A stretch of 34,215 nucleotides of DNA from a bacterium. Its GTDB lineage: Bacteria; Edwardsbacteria; AC1; EtOH8. The stretch lies in assembly GCA_030655055.1 (NCBI GenBank), contig JAURWH010000186.1, positions 1 through 34,215 of the forward strand, written 5' to 3'. Below are positions 1 through 8,442 of the stretch, in pieces. The notes beneath the pieces were generated by a model. The model was not told the DNA's origin. It made no database searches and worked only from the letters and a program-made list of their open reading frames with translations. The position numbers and the translations under genes were made by a program. The number at the start of each line of letters is the position of its first letter. Positions within the stretch are counted from its first letter, which is position 1.

Positions 1-140
1 CACTTAGAAAAGAACAACTTGCCACAATAGTTCCAAAGGTTTTCATCAGCCACCCTTTGGTTGACCAGTTTCCAACAACTTGTTCCTACCCCTGACATTT
101 TCACTTGCCAGTTACCCTGACATATTGACTAAGCAACGAC

Positions 141-177
141 AACAAAAAAGCGGCGCTTAAAAGTTAAGCGCCGCTTT
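141..177 (-). terminator. Intrinsic terminator of the OmpA-family gene
   Basis: A perfect 14-bp inverted repeat (147-160 against 164-177, 3-nt loop) is followed on the minus strand by a T-rich run. It lies about 50 bp past the stop codon of the minus-strand OmpA-family gene. The plus-strand side has no T tract, so it most likely serves the minus strand only. I see no gene in bases 1-140. Confidence 0.85.
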
Positions 178-229
178 GTGATCACAAATTATATAGCGAT
201 TTTTTCGCGTCCTTTCGTGGGAAAGGTGC

Positions 230-2233
230 CTATTGCTGGCTCATCACCACGAACTCTATCCTCCGGTTCTCGGCCCGTCCCTTGACGGTCTTGTTGCTGG
301 CCAGCGGCAGGGATTCCCCGTAGCCCTTGGCGGTCAGCCGGTCGCCGGCGATGCCCTGGTTGTTGATCAGGTAATTGCGCACCGACACCGCCCTGGCTTC
401 CGATAGCCTCTGGTTCTTGGCATCACTGCCCCGGCTGTCGGTGTGCCCGCCGATCTCCACCTTGATGGTGGGGTTGTCCTTTAGCATTTTGGCGGCTTCG
501 TCCAGGATGCTGTAGGAGGACGGAATGATGTCGGCCCGGTTGGTCTTGAACTTGATGCCGTTTAAGACCACCTTCTCGCCCTTCTTGGGAATGGCCCTCA
601 GCGAGAAATTCTGGATGAAGGTCTGCTTGTCGTTGACCGGCACCGGCGCGGTCTCGGTGTTGTAGCCGTCGGCCTGAACCTGGACCATGTAGATGTTGGG
701 CGGCAGGTTGATGGAGTATATTCCGGTCAACAGATCGCTGACCACCGGTGTTCCCACCATTACCTTGTCCGGCCCGAAGATGCTGATGGTGGAGCCCATG
801 GCGTTGCCGGTCTTGCTGTCTATGATCTTGCCGGTGATGTTGCCCTTGGGGAATTCCTTGCGCCGCAGGCCGAAATCCACGATCATGGTCTGGCCGGCGG
901 TGATGGTCACCGCCTTCTCCTGCCACAGGAACGAGTCTCCGGCCACGGCCCGGATCCGGTAGGTGCCGGCAGGGACGTTGATGGAATAGCTGCCGTCGGG
1001 CTTAAGCATTATGGGCGCGCCGGCGTTGATGGCGGGCGAGCTTAGGGTGGCCTCCACCATGGAGTCGGTTCCGGCGATCATCACCTTGCCGGCGATGGCG
1101 GTGGCCGGCGGCGGCGCGGTCTTCTTGGCGGAGCCCGAGGTCACCGAGAACCCGAACACGGCGTTCCAGTTGGGCGAGGTGGAGCCGTTGAACATCTTGA
1201 ACTCGCAGCCTCCGTCCATGGTGAAACCGCCGGGGGTGTTGAAACGGATGCCCGGGGTAATGCGGGAGGGGCTGCCGTTGGTAAAGGCCTGACCCTTGGC
1301 CTTTTCCCCCGAAGCCTCAACTAAGAAAGTTACATAGGGACCGGCCGCCACTTCAATCCCCGCTCCCCACAAGACCTGATTTTCCCTGGTCACGGTGCCG
1401 GGTTCGGCCGGGTGGACCAGGCTGGCCGGATCGTTGCGGTATACTGAATCGGAGTTTGTACTGTGAGTGTCAGGATTGGCATAAACCAAGGTGTCATAAT
1501 TGATGACATACCCCGGTTTGGCATTGCCGGCTTTTAAGAAACCCAGGTTGCCATGCAATGAGGCTGGGCCCAATGTCAGGGTACCCAAAAACTTGGCGCC
1601 GAAATCGGGGTTGTGGGAGACAAGTTCGGTAAAGCCGTGAGCCACCATATTGGAATCCGGATACTCAGGGGCCTCGGTGTTGTCAGTGTACATATAGGCC
1701 GTTGTTGCCGGAAGTCCTATTGAAACGAACGGCTCTGCGCCTACTGCGTAGGAAAAAGGCGCTCCACCGTATTCCTTGGAGGAATAGCTGAATTTGGTCT
1801 TGATCAACATGTCCCGCACCCAAAACATGGCCAGGTCGTAATTTAACCCGTCGTAGCGGAGCTTGCCGGCCTGGCCAACCACGTTGGAGTGCCGGTCGTA
1901 AGTGGCGTATACCCTGGGCCCAATGGAAAATTCAAAGAAATCCAGAGGGGAGTATGTGATCATCAGCCGCAGTATGCCCCGGTAATGTTTGTCCGGCTTG
2001 CCTCCCTCAGTGGTGGTGTCTCCCTGGAAGAACATGTCTCCTTTTATCATGTCCATTCCGTTAAAGTCTGACTGCAAAAAACCCACCGAAAGCATCCCCT
2101 TGCCCATGGTGCGGGCCGAGGAGACCTTGAATAGCCCGCAGCCGCCGTCGAAGGACGGGGGACGATAGGCCTGGGCCAGTCCGGCCCCGGCCAGCATTAC
2201 CAGCAATAACACCAACCACTTGTTGCTTTTCAT
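230..2233 (-). CDS. OmpA-family outer membrane protein with carboxypeptidase-regulatory-like repeats
   Basis: Outer-membrane protein predicted to anchor to peptidoglycan. I chose the ATG at 2233 (667 aa) because GGAGG sits 9 nt upstream and a clean signal peptide (MKSNKWLVLLLVMLAGAGLAQA) follows; a longer frame to 2266 has neither. Residues about 25-370 are rich in alternating aromatic/polar segments typical of a porin-like beta barrel. Residues about 375-550 hold two beta-sandwich repeats of the carboxypeptidase-regulatory type (GKVMIAGTDS..., then GKIIDSKTG...). Residues about 555-667 are an OmpA C-terminal domain with GGHTDSRG near 595-602 and the RLSEARA helix, which in this family bind diaminopimelate in peptidoglycan. 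It has its own promoter and terminator. What passes through the barrel, if anything, cannot be read from the sequence. Confidence 0.88.
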   Translation of the reverse strand: MKSNKWLVLLLVMLAGAGLAQAYRPPSFDGGCGLFKVSSARTMGKGMLSVGFLQSDFNGMDMIKGDMFFQGDTTTEGGKPDKHYRGILRLMITYSPLDFFEFSIGPRVYATYDRHSNVVGQAGKLRYDGLNYDLAMFWVRDMLIKTKFSYSSKEYGGAPFSYAVGAEPFVSIGLPATTAYMYTDNTEAPEYPDSNMVAHGFTELVSHNPDFGAKFLGTLTLGPASLHGNLGFLKAGNAKPGYVINYDTLVYANPDTHSTNSDSVYRNDPASLVHPAEPGTVTRENQVLWGAGIEVAAGPYVTFLVEASGEKAKGQAFTNGSPSRITPGIRFNTPGGFTMDGGCEFKMFNGSTSPNWNAVFGFSVTSGSAKKTAPPPATAIAGKVMIAGTDSMVEATLSSPAINAGAPIMLKPDGSYSINVPAGTYRIRAVAGDSFLWQEKAVTITAGQTMIVDFGLRRKEFPKGNITGKIIDSKTGNAMGSTISIFGPDKVMVGTPVVSDLLTGIYSINLPPNIYMVQVQADGYNTETAPVPVNDKQTFIQNFSLRAIPKKGEKVVLNGIKFKTNRADIIPSSYSILDEAAKMLKDNPTIKVEIGGHTDSRGSDAKNQRLSEARAVSVRNYLINNQGIAGDRLTAKGYGESLPLASNKTVKGRAENRRIEFVVMSQQ

Positions 2234-2282
2234 TTTTAAAAGCCTCCAAATTATTAGGATTTTCAAAGCGCCGTAAATATTA

Positions 2283-2312
2283 AATATATCAGGAATACCA
2301 AGGTTTTGTCAA
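2283..2312 (-). promoter_or_regulatory. Sigma-70-like promoter of the OmpA-family gene
   Basis: On the minus strand TTGACA (2307-2312) is followed after 18 bp by TATATT (2283-2288). It lies 50 bp upstream of the chosen start codon, in a short AT-rich gap after rluD. This suggests the OmpA-family gene is transcribed on its own. Confidence 0.7.
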
Positions 2313-2335
2313 GCAATAAAAGAACTGTTCGACAA

Positions 2336-3316
2336 TCATTGTTCCAGCAGCCTAATTACCTCCTCCATGTCGCCGGGAAGCGGAGCCTTGAACTCCAGGT
2401 ATTTGCCGGAAGTGGGATGGACAAACCCCAGCACCGCTGCATGCAGGGCCTGGCGGTCAATGGCCTCCAGCAGTTCCTCTGCCAGTTTTGGATCGGCGGA
2501 GGCGAACTGGGAGAACAGTGACCTGGAACGGCCCCCGTAATCCGGGTCCCCCAGCACCGGATGCTCCAGATGCTGTAGGTGCACCCTGATCTGATGGGTG
2601 CGGCCGGTCTCCAGTTTCAGTTCCACCAGCGAGGCGATCTGGTATTCCTTTAAAACCTTGTAATGGGTAACCGCCTGGCGGCCCCGGAGTTTGGTAACGT
2701 CCATTTTTTTTCGGTCGAAGGCCGATCTTCCTATTGGAGCCGAAATAATGCCCTGGGGTTCCCCGAAAACTCCCCAGACCACCGCCCGGTAGCGGCGCAC
2801 TATCTTGCGGGCCTCCAGCTGGCGGGCCAGATGGGTATGGGCCTGGTCGGTCTTGGCCACCAATAAAAGACCGGAGGTCTCCTTGTCCAGCCGATGCACG
2901 ATGCCGGGCCGCTCCCGCCCCCCCACCTGAGAAAGGTTTTGGGCATGGAACAGCAGGGCGTTGACCATGGTGCCCTGGCGGTTGCCGGCCGCCGGGTGGA
3001 CCACCATCCCGGCCGGTTTGTTGATCACCATCAGATCCTGGTCTTCGTATACCACGTCCAGAGGGATATCCTCAGCCAGCATCTCCCGCCGGGGGGCGGC
3101 CAGCTGGTCCTTTTTGATCTCGATCTCGTCGCCGGGTTTCACCAGGTAACCGGGGGGTCTCAGCTTTCCATCCACCAGCACCCGGCCGGATTCTATGAAC
3201 TTCTGCAGCTGGTTGCGGGAATAGTTCATTCCCTGGCAGCTTAGGTAACGGTCCAGCCGCACCCGGCTTTGGGCGGAGGATACGGTAACGGTTATGACCT
3301 GAAGCTCATCCGGCAT
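2336..3316 (-). CDS. rluD: RluA-family 23S rRNA pseudouridine synthase (RluD-like)
   Basis: Converts specific uridines in large-subunit rRNA to pseudouridine. The 326-aa protein has an N-terminal S4 RNA-binding domain (about residues 17-65, with RLDRYLS and FIESGRVLVDG) followed by the RluA catalytic domain. The family signature HRLDKETSGL starts at residue 141, so the catalytic aspartate is D144. INKPAGMVVHPA (residues 98-109) and the tract ETGRTHQIRVHL also match the family. Length and domain order fit RluD (sites 1911/1915/1917 in E. coli), but RluC-type specificity cannot be excluded. No good ribosome binding site precedes the ATG. It lies 60 bp downstream of the large fusion gene on the same strand. 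Confidence 0.9.
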   Translation of the reverse strand: MPDELQVITVTVSSAQSRVRLDRYLSCQGMNYSRNQLQKFIESGRVLVDGKLRPPGYLVKPGDEIEIKKDQLAAPRREMLAEDIPLDVVYEDQDLMVINKPAGMVVHPAAGNRQGTMVNALLFHAQNLSQVGGRERPGIVHRLDKETSGLLLVAKTDQAHTHLARQLEARKIVRRYRAVVWGVFGEPQGIISAPIGRSAFDRKKMDVTKLRGRQAVTHYKVLKEYQIASLVELKLETGRTHQIRVHLQHLEHPVLGDPDYGGRSRSLFSQFASADPKLAEELLEAIDRQALHAAVLGFVHPTSGKYLEFKAPLPGDMEEVIRLLEQ

Positions 3317-3375
3317 GTCGGCAATTCAATTTGCAATTCACAATTCACCATTCACGGTTTACGCGCCACCAGCCG
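3317..3375. repeat. Low-complexity intergenic repeat of the ATTCACAATTCACCATTCAC type
   Basis: The short gap holds tandem near-copies of a CAATTCAC/CCATTCAC unit. Related short-word repeats fill other gaps in the window (for example 29005-29032 and 34119-34150). No gene or terminator is visible. Confidence 0.5.
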
Positions 3376-6300
3376 TCATTGTTCCACCCAGCAGTGTTTG
3401 TACAACTCGGAGCCGAAGGCCCGGGGCCGGAAGCCATGGACGGTGTTCCTGACCGCGGTGGATTTTACGGTGTGATACATGAAAACCCAGGGGGCCTCCT
3501 GCACTATCATCTCCTCGATCTTGCGGTAGCGCAGCAGCCTTTGGCCGGGGTCGCGGATGGTGACGGCCTCGTCCAGCATGGCGTCGATGACCGGGGACTT
3601 GAAGAAGGCCACGTTGCCGGCCCGGCCGGTGTTCTTGGAGTGGAACAGGGGGTATAAAAAATTATCCGGGTCGCCGTTGTCCGAGTTCCAGCCGTTGAAC
3701 GACAGCTGGGACTGGCAGCTGTAGGTCTTTTCCAGCAGGGCCTTCCAGCTTAGGGGATTGATCTTGATGCTGATGCCCGCCTCCCGGCAGTTCTGGAGGA
3801 CGATCTCGGCCCGCTGCCACTGGGCCTTGTTGTCCCGAATGTCCAGCAGGTATTCCCCGGGCAGCCCCCCGGCGTATCCGGCTTCGGCCAGCAGTTTTCT
3901 GGCCCGGTCTGGGTCGTAGCCGTAACCGGCCAGATTTTGATTGTAGGCCCACAGTTCCGGCGGGAAGACCCCCTTGGCCGCCACCGCGTCCCCGGCCAGC
4001 TCGGTGGTCTCTATCAGCGCCTTCTTGTCAACCGCATAATTCAGGGCCTGACGCACCCGTTGATCGGCAAAGGGCGAGACCCGGGAAACATTGATGCACA
4101 GGTACTGGACGTTGAGCTGGGGCAGGCTGACCACCTTCAGGTTGCGGTCCTGGGAAAGGGCCCGGCGCTGAAAACTGTTGACATCGGTGACATCCAGCCG
4201 GCCCGAAGCCAGGGATTCGGTCTTCTGCTCGTCTTTAAGGTCTATGGAATACTTTATCCCCGATAGTGAGATCCGCCGCTCGTGGTAGTGGGGGTTGGGC
4301 TCCAGCTCCAGCGTCTTTCCGGCATCCCATGATTTTAAGATGAACGGCCCCGAGCCCACCGGGTGGCGGGAGAAATCCTGGGTGCCGTCCTCCACCAGTT
4401 CCCTGGGGACGATGGCGGCCATGGTGCAGGCCAGGTTGGAGAGGAACGGCATGAAGGGATATTGGAGCACTATCTTGATGGCATAGTGGTCTATCACCTG
4501 CAGCCCGGCCACTTCCCTGGCCTGGCCCTGGCTGTATTCAGATGCGCCCTTGATCATCTCCACAAAAGACTGGTTGGGCGATTTTATCTTCGGGCTTAGC
4601 AGCCGCTCCAGGGAGTACTTCACGTCCGGGGCGATAAGCTCCCGCCCGTGGCTGAATTTTATCCCCCGCCGCAGGTAAAAAGTCCAGCTCAGCCCGTCGG
4701 GGGAGATCTTCCAGCGCCAGGCTGCGGCCGGCACCACGGCGGAACCGCTGCCGAACTGGACCAGTCCCTCGAAGATCTGGGCCGCCACTTCGTTGGAGGT
4801 GGCGTCGGTCATCATGGCCGGGTCCAGGGTGATGGGGTCGGAGCTGATGTCGGCCTTCAACTGGCCCCCGATGTAATTCTTAAGCCCGGCCGCTTCGATC
4901 TCCGCCCGGCCCAACGAACCCATCCGTTCGAACCAGGCCAGGGAATCCCGGCCTTTGAGCAGGAACCCCGAAAAGCCCTGAAGCTTGGCGGACACTTCCC
5001 GGTAGCTGTGGCTGTACTGGCTGTACCGGTCAAAGATGTCCTGGTGGCGGGACTGCTGGCGGTCGATGCCCGACCCGGCCTCGGCCACTATCTGCTCCAT
5101 CCGCCCCCCGGATTCCCGGGCCAGGTCCAGGGACCTCCTGGCCTGGGAAACCGACTCCAGGCTGGTGGCCATGATCTTCTGGGTCTGCCGGACGGTATGG
5201 CTGGTCTGGGAGAATTGCTCGGTGACCTGCTTCAGCAGGGGCCCGATCCTGGCCGAGTCGGCGGCCGCCTGCTGGGACAGGGCCTGGGCCTGGCCCACTA
5301 TGCCCCCAAATGCTCCGCCCTCCTGGCCCATCTCGGCCACCTCCACCGCGGCGTAGAACGAAAGCAGTTTTATCTGCTCGGTAAAATCCTTGATGGCGGC
5401 GCCGGTCTGGGATATCTCCCCCAGTTTGCCGGCCAGGCCTTCCCGGTCCGACTCAAAATCATCCAGCCAGGTCTTGACCCGGAGCAGATCGTCAAACGAC
5501 CCGGTCAGCCCCTGGTTCATGTCCTCAAAATCCTGGCGGTTGCGGCCGATGCTCTGGCCCATCCCGTCCAGGCTGGATTTGATGCGGTTGATGTTTTCGA
5601 ACAAGGCCTCCAGATTATGCCACATGGCTCCGGCCAGTTCCTCCTCGGCCCCCAGCGCCGTCTTCTGGTCGTCGATGGTGGACTGCAGGTCGCGCCACCG
5701 TTCGGAGGCCGCCTGCAGCTTGGCCTTGAGCATCATCCAGTTGTTCCGGGCCTCGTGCAAAGCGGCCGGGTTTCCGGCCTTTTCCCACAAGCCCAGGGCT
5801 TCGTCCATCTGGTTCTTGGCAAACTCCACCTGCCCCATTTCGCCGGTCTCGGTTGAAAGCACCAGGGCCGCCACCTCCTGGGAGACCGAGAGCCCCTCGG
5901 CGCTCTGGGTGATGTTCTTCAGGCCTCCCACTAATTTGTTCTCCAGCTCCCGCTGCTCCCTGGCCATCAAACCAATCCGGTCAAAATCCTCCACCATTCC
6001 CTGGTTGGACTGGTAAAGGGCATTAAGCTTGTCCTTCACCTGTTCCGCCCCCGATCTCAGCCCGTCCACCAGATGCCGGGATTCCAGCACCCCGGATGAC
6101 ATCTGCTGGATCTTGTCCTTGACCCCCGCCGTCAGGCTGGGGACCAGGGAGGCCGTCTTCTCCATCTCTCCGGCCAGCCGGCTCATGTTCTCGGCGATCA
6201 CCCCGAATCCCTTTCCCTTGCTGCCGGCATGGAAGGCCCGGATCTCGGCGTTGCGCACCAATTGCTTTATCTTGACCGACAGGTCCGCCATCAGCCCGGC

Positions 6301-6726
6301 CAGCTTTTCCAGCTCGGCCGTGGTGGTAAAAAGGTCCTTCAGTTCCACCGCCGACCGCTGGTAGCTCTGGTCCACCAGTTCAAAGGAATCCAAAGCGCCC
6401 TTCAGCTGCTGTTCTGCCCGGGCTATCACCTGCTTGTATTCCTGGCTGTTCCCGGTAACCAGGGCCGAGGAATTGGCGATGGCGTCCATCCCCTCAAAGG
6501 CCTCGGCCAGGGCCGCTCCAAAAGTGTGGATGTTGGCCAGGTGCCCCCGCTCCTCGGCGGCCAGGGCGCTGATGTTCCCCGACATTTCCGGCAGGATCTT
6601 CAGAAACTCGTCTATCTTTTTGAGCACGTCAAGCAGGTCGTCAGACGGCTTCCACCGGGCTTCGGCCGGCCCGGGCGCCTCGATCACCGCCTCGTCGGAC
6701 CTTGAATTGAAGTTGAATAGTTTCAT
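3376..6726 (-). CDS. Cytoplasmic fusion of chemoreceptor-like signalling helices with a family 5 solute-binding domain
   Basis: The protein has 1116 aa, no signal peptide and no membrane segment (it starts MKLFNFNSRSDEAV). Residues about 30-600 are long amphipathic helices. Two segments resemble the conserved hairpin tip of methyl-accepting chemotaxis proteins: residues 152-185 (NAEIRAFHAG, GKGFGVIAE, MSRLA) and 450-485 (IKLLSFYAAVEVAEMG, GGAFGGIV). Residues about 619-1116 match the SBP_bac_5 (OppA/DppA) fold, with ISSDPITLDPAMMTDATSNE, VKYSLERLLSP, HPVGSGPFILKSWD, RVRQALNYAVDKKALIE and LLAEAGYAGG. Such domains are normally exported partners of ABC transporters; here it should sit in the cytoplasm. 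No transporter or chemotaxis gene is adjacent. SgrR is a known precedent for a cytoplasmic SBP_bac_5 sensor, but it carries a DNA-binding domain instead. The ligand and output are unknown. The domain calls are strong; the sensory role is inference. Confidence 0.85.
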   Translation of the reverse strand: MKLFNFNSRSDEAVIEAPGPAEARWKPSDDLLDVLKKIDEFLKILPEMSGNISALAAEERGHLANIHTFGAALAEAFEGMDAIANSSALVTGNSQEYKQVIARAEQQLKGALDSFELVDQSYQRSAVELKDLFTTTAELEKLAGLMADLSVKIKQLVRNAEIRAFHAGSKGKGFGVIAENMSRLAGEMEKTASLVPSLTAGVKDKIQQMSSGVLESRHLVDGLRSGAEQVKDKLNALYQSNQGMVEDFDRIGLMAREQRELENKLVGGLKNITQSAEGLSVSQEVAALVLSTETGEMGQVEFAKNQMDEALGLWEKAGNPAALHEARNNWMMLKAKLQAASERWRDLQSTIDDQKTALGAEEELAGAMWHNLEALFENINRIKSSLDGMGQSIGRNRQDFEDMNQGLTGSFDDLLRVKTWLDDFESDREGLAGKLGEISQTGAAIKDFTEQIKLLSFYAAVEVAEMGQEGGAFGGIVGQAQALSQQAAADSARIGPLLKQVTEQFSQTSHTVRQTQKIMATSLESVSQARRSLDLARESGGRMEQIVAEAGSGIDRQQSRHQDIFDRYSQYSHSYREVSAKLQGFSGFLLKGRDSLAWFERMGSLGRAEIEAAGLKNYIGGQLKADISSDPITLDPAMMTDATSNEVAAQIFEGLVQFGSGSAVVPAAAWRWKISPDGLSWTFYLRRGIKFSHGRELIAPDVKYSLERLLSPKIKSPNQSFVEMIKGASEYSQGQAREVAGLQVIDHYAIKIVLQYPFMPFLSNLACTMAAIVPRELVEDGTQDFSRHPVGSGPFILKSWDAGKTLELEPNPHYHERRISLSGIKYSIDLKDEQKTESLASGRLDVTDVNSFQRRALSQDRNLKVVSLPQLNVQYLCINVSRVSPFADQRVRQALNYAVDKKALIETTELAGDAVAAKGVFPPELWAYNQNLAGYGYDPDRARKLLAEAGYAGGLPGEYLLDIRDNKAQWQRAEIVLQNCREAGISIKINPLSWKALLEKTYSCQSQLSFNGWNSDNGDPDNFLYPLFHSKNTGRAGNVAFFKSPVIDAMLDEAVTIRDPGQRLLRYRKIEEMIVQEAPWVFMYHTVKSTAVRNTVHGFRPRAFGSELYKHCWVEQ

Positions 6727-6840
6727 ATCAGCCTGATGATAAATGTTATTTTACCGCCCCACTAAAACGCACTAAAAAACTCTAACTGAATCGATTGAGT
6801 GGTTGGCCGTTTTAGCAGGTACGGAATTGGGTCCATTCAC

Positions 6841-6900
6841 AAATTGAAAGAGACCTTCCCCGGAAGGTTTCGTGTATTTCGTGGGCAAGAAATAGCCGGG
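6841..6900 (-). terminator. Possible weak terminator after murI
   Basis: A 7-bp hairpin (ACCTTCC/GGAAGGT near 6852-6867) lies about 40 bp past the murI stop codon on the minus strand and is followed by a pyrimidine-rich run. The loop is only 2 nt, so this is weak. The surrounding gap (6727-6904) also contains decayed copies of a TTTCGTGTATTTCGTGGG intergenic repeat. Confidence 0.3.
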
Positions 6901-6904
6901 AAGA

Positions 6905-7729
6905 TCAGAGATCCACCTTCTCCGAAGCTATCTTCTGCCCCATGAATATCTCGCCCAGGTGATCAAAATGTTCGCAGGCGTCGGTGGTCAGGTAGCGGCA
7001 GTTCCCGTTCCGGGAGACCTTGGATTCATGCTCCGGGTGCCGGGCCAAGTATTCCTTGAGGCTCGGCGCCACCAGTTCGTCCTGGGAAAGTATCCTGACA
7101 TCCGATGGCAGAAGCGCCTTGATCTGGGGCAGTATCAGGGGATAGTGGGTGCAGGCCAGCAGAAGTGTGTCTATGTCTTCGATTTGGGATTTGGTTTGAT
7201 TCCAATATTTGGTGATATAGTACTTCAGGCCATCACCCTCCAGCTCCCCGGCCTCCACCAGCGGCACCAGCATGGGGCAGGCCTGCTGGACAAGTTTGAC
7301 TCCCGGCGCGTGCTTGGCGATCTCGATGGCAAAGCTTTCGGAGCGGACCGTGCCCTGGGTGGCCCACAAGGCCACCTGGTTGGTCTTGGTGTAGTTGTGG
7401 ATGACCTCCACCGTGGGCCGGATCACCCCCAGCACCCGGCGTTCGGAGTAGTGCTTGGGCAGATACTGCTGCTGGATGCTGCGCAGAGCCTTGGCGCTGG
7501 CAGTATTGCAGGCGATCAGCACCAGGGGACAGCCCTGCCGGAACAGGTAGTCCACCCCTTCGGTGGCGAACTTTAGGACCGCCTCAAAGGAGCGGTTGCC
7601 GTATGGAGTGCGGGCGTTATCGCCCAGGTAGATGTAGTCGTACTGCGGCAGCAGCCGGCGGATCTGCTTGAAGATGGTCAGCCCGCCGAAGCCGGAGTCG
7701 AAGATGCCTATGGGGATGTGTTGGGGCAT
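6905..7729 (-). CDS. murI: Glutamate racemase
   Basis: Cytoplasmic cofactor-independent racemase that makes D-glutamate for peptidoglycan. The 274-aa protein has the full family pattern: IGIFDSGFGGLT with D11 and S12, LGDNARTPYG at residues 35-44, LIACNTASA with catalytic C74, and LLACTHYPL with catalytic C192 and H194. Length is normal. No clear Shine-Dalgarno sequence precedes the ATG at 7729, but the motif at residue 7 leaves no room for a later start. It stands alone, with an unrelated ORF6N gene upstream. Confidence 0.95.
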   Translation of the reverse strand: MPQHIPIGIFDSGFGGLTIFKQIRRLLPQYDYIYLGDNARTPYGNRSFEAVLKFATEGVDYLFRQGCPLVLIACNTASAKALRSIQQQYLPKHYSERRVLGVIRPTVEVIHNYTKTNQVALWATQGTVRSESFAIEIAKHAPGVKLVQQACPMLVPLVEAGELEGDGLKYYITKYWNQTKSQIEDIDTLLLACTHYPLILPQIKALLPSDVRILSQDELVAPSLKEYLARHPEHESKVSRNGNCRYLTTDACEHFDHLGEIFMGQKIASEKVDL

Positions 7730-7779
7730 AATATTTCGTTAACAATTTACCGAATGTTTAACAATATTTATTAGGGAAA

Positions 7780-8346
7780 TCAACACTTCTTTTTGCCGGT
7801 ACGATAATGTGATTTGGTCTCTCCGATCTTAAACCCTATGGTGCGCTTGGATCGGGCCGGCGGCTCCATAAGTCTGCGGATGGCCTCAAAAATGGCATGA
7901 ATCTCATGGTCGTGTTTTTCCACCTTGCGTTCCAGCAGGGAAAACTGCTCGGCCAATTCCTTGTGAGCGGACAATATTTCCCTCAGTTTTACGAATGTCC
8001 GCATAATGGCAACGTTGACCTGAATGGCCCGTTTGCTGCGCAGCACGCCGGAGAGCATGGCCACGCCTTGTTCGGTAAAAGCATAGGGTCTCTTTCTGAT
8101 GCCGCCCCAACTTGAAGTCACAAATTGTGACTTCAAGTTGGCAAGTTCTACCTGCGACAGCTGGAACATGAAATCAGTTGGAAATCTCTCGATATTTCTT
8201 TTAACGGACTGCATCATTACTCTGCGCGGGACACTGTACATGGCAGCCAGGTCTCCGCTCAGCATCACTTTCAGGCCGCGAAGCAAGTAGATGCGACGCT
8301 CAATGTCGGCATCGGTTATGATCAGACTATGTTTTTCTTTGTTCAT
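7780..8346 (-). CDS. ORF6N-domain (KilA-N/antirepressor-related) DNA-binding protein
   Basis: A 188-aa protein with an ORF6N domain at about residues 9-105: IERRIYLLRGLKVMLSGDLAAMY, then VKRNIERFPTDFMFQLS, and YAFTEQGVAMLSGVLRS. A helical, coiled-coil-like segment follows (about 120-165). ORF6N domains occur in phage regulators and in free-standing chromosomal genes and are thought to bind DNA. No phage genes are nearby. The codons for NLKSQFVTSSW lie in a perfect 17-bp-arm palindrome (8107-8141), and a second palindrome with the same core lies just upstream of the start codon (8359-8391), suggesting autoregulation. The family call is firm; the target is inferred. Confidence 0.85.
   Translation of the reverse strand: MNKEKHSLIITDADIERRIYLLRGLKVMLSGDLAAMYSVPRRVMMQSVKRNIERFPTDFMFQLSQVELANLKSQFVTSSWGGIRKRPYAFTEQGVAMLSGVLRSKRAIQVNVAIMRTFVKLREILSAHKELAEQFSLLERKVEKHDHEIHAIFEAIRRLMEPPARSKRTIGFKIGETKSHYRTGKKKC
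8107..8141. repeat. Perfect palindrome inside the ORF6N gene
   Basis: Two 17-nt arms flank a single central base, with core GTCACAAATTGTGAC. It falls within codons of the ORF6N protein around NLKSQFVTSSW. The 15-nt core is the same as that of the palindrome at 8359-8391, centre to centre 251 bp away. Confidence 0.9.
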
Positions 8347-8358
8347 AAAAAACCTGTT

Positions 8359-8391
8359 ATCTCTAAGGTCACAATTTGTGACCTTAGAGAT
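8359..8391. promoter_or_regulatory. Palindromic operator candidate upstream of the ORF6N gene
   Basis: A perfect inverted repeat with 16-nt arms and a single central base, core GTCACAATTTGTGAC, ends 12 bp before the ORF6N start codon (8346). A TATAAA hexamer (minus strand, about 8392-8397) sits directly upstream, so the palindrome would cover the transcription start and leader. It could act as an operator or as an RNA hairpin next to the ribosome binding site (ACAGG). Confidence 0.6.
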
Positions 8392-8442
8392 TTATATTCC
8401 ACTTTGGTCAATCGGAACACAAACTCATCTAAGAATCATTTC

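Noticed and set aside
3328-3358. Terminator between the fusion gene and rluD
   Set aside because: The ATTCAC words are direct, not inverted, repeats and no stable hairpin can be drawn.
4648-5856. A 402-aa plus-strand open frame and other long plus-strand frames across 3.9-6.7 kb
   Set aside because: They are antisense to the fusion gene, rich in Pro/Gly/His/Arg with no recognisable domain, and lack ribosome binding sites; high GC explains them.
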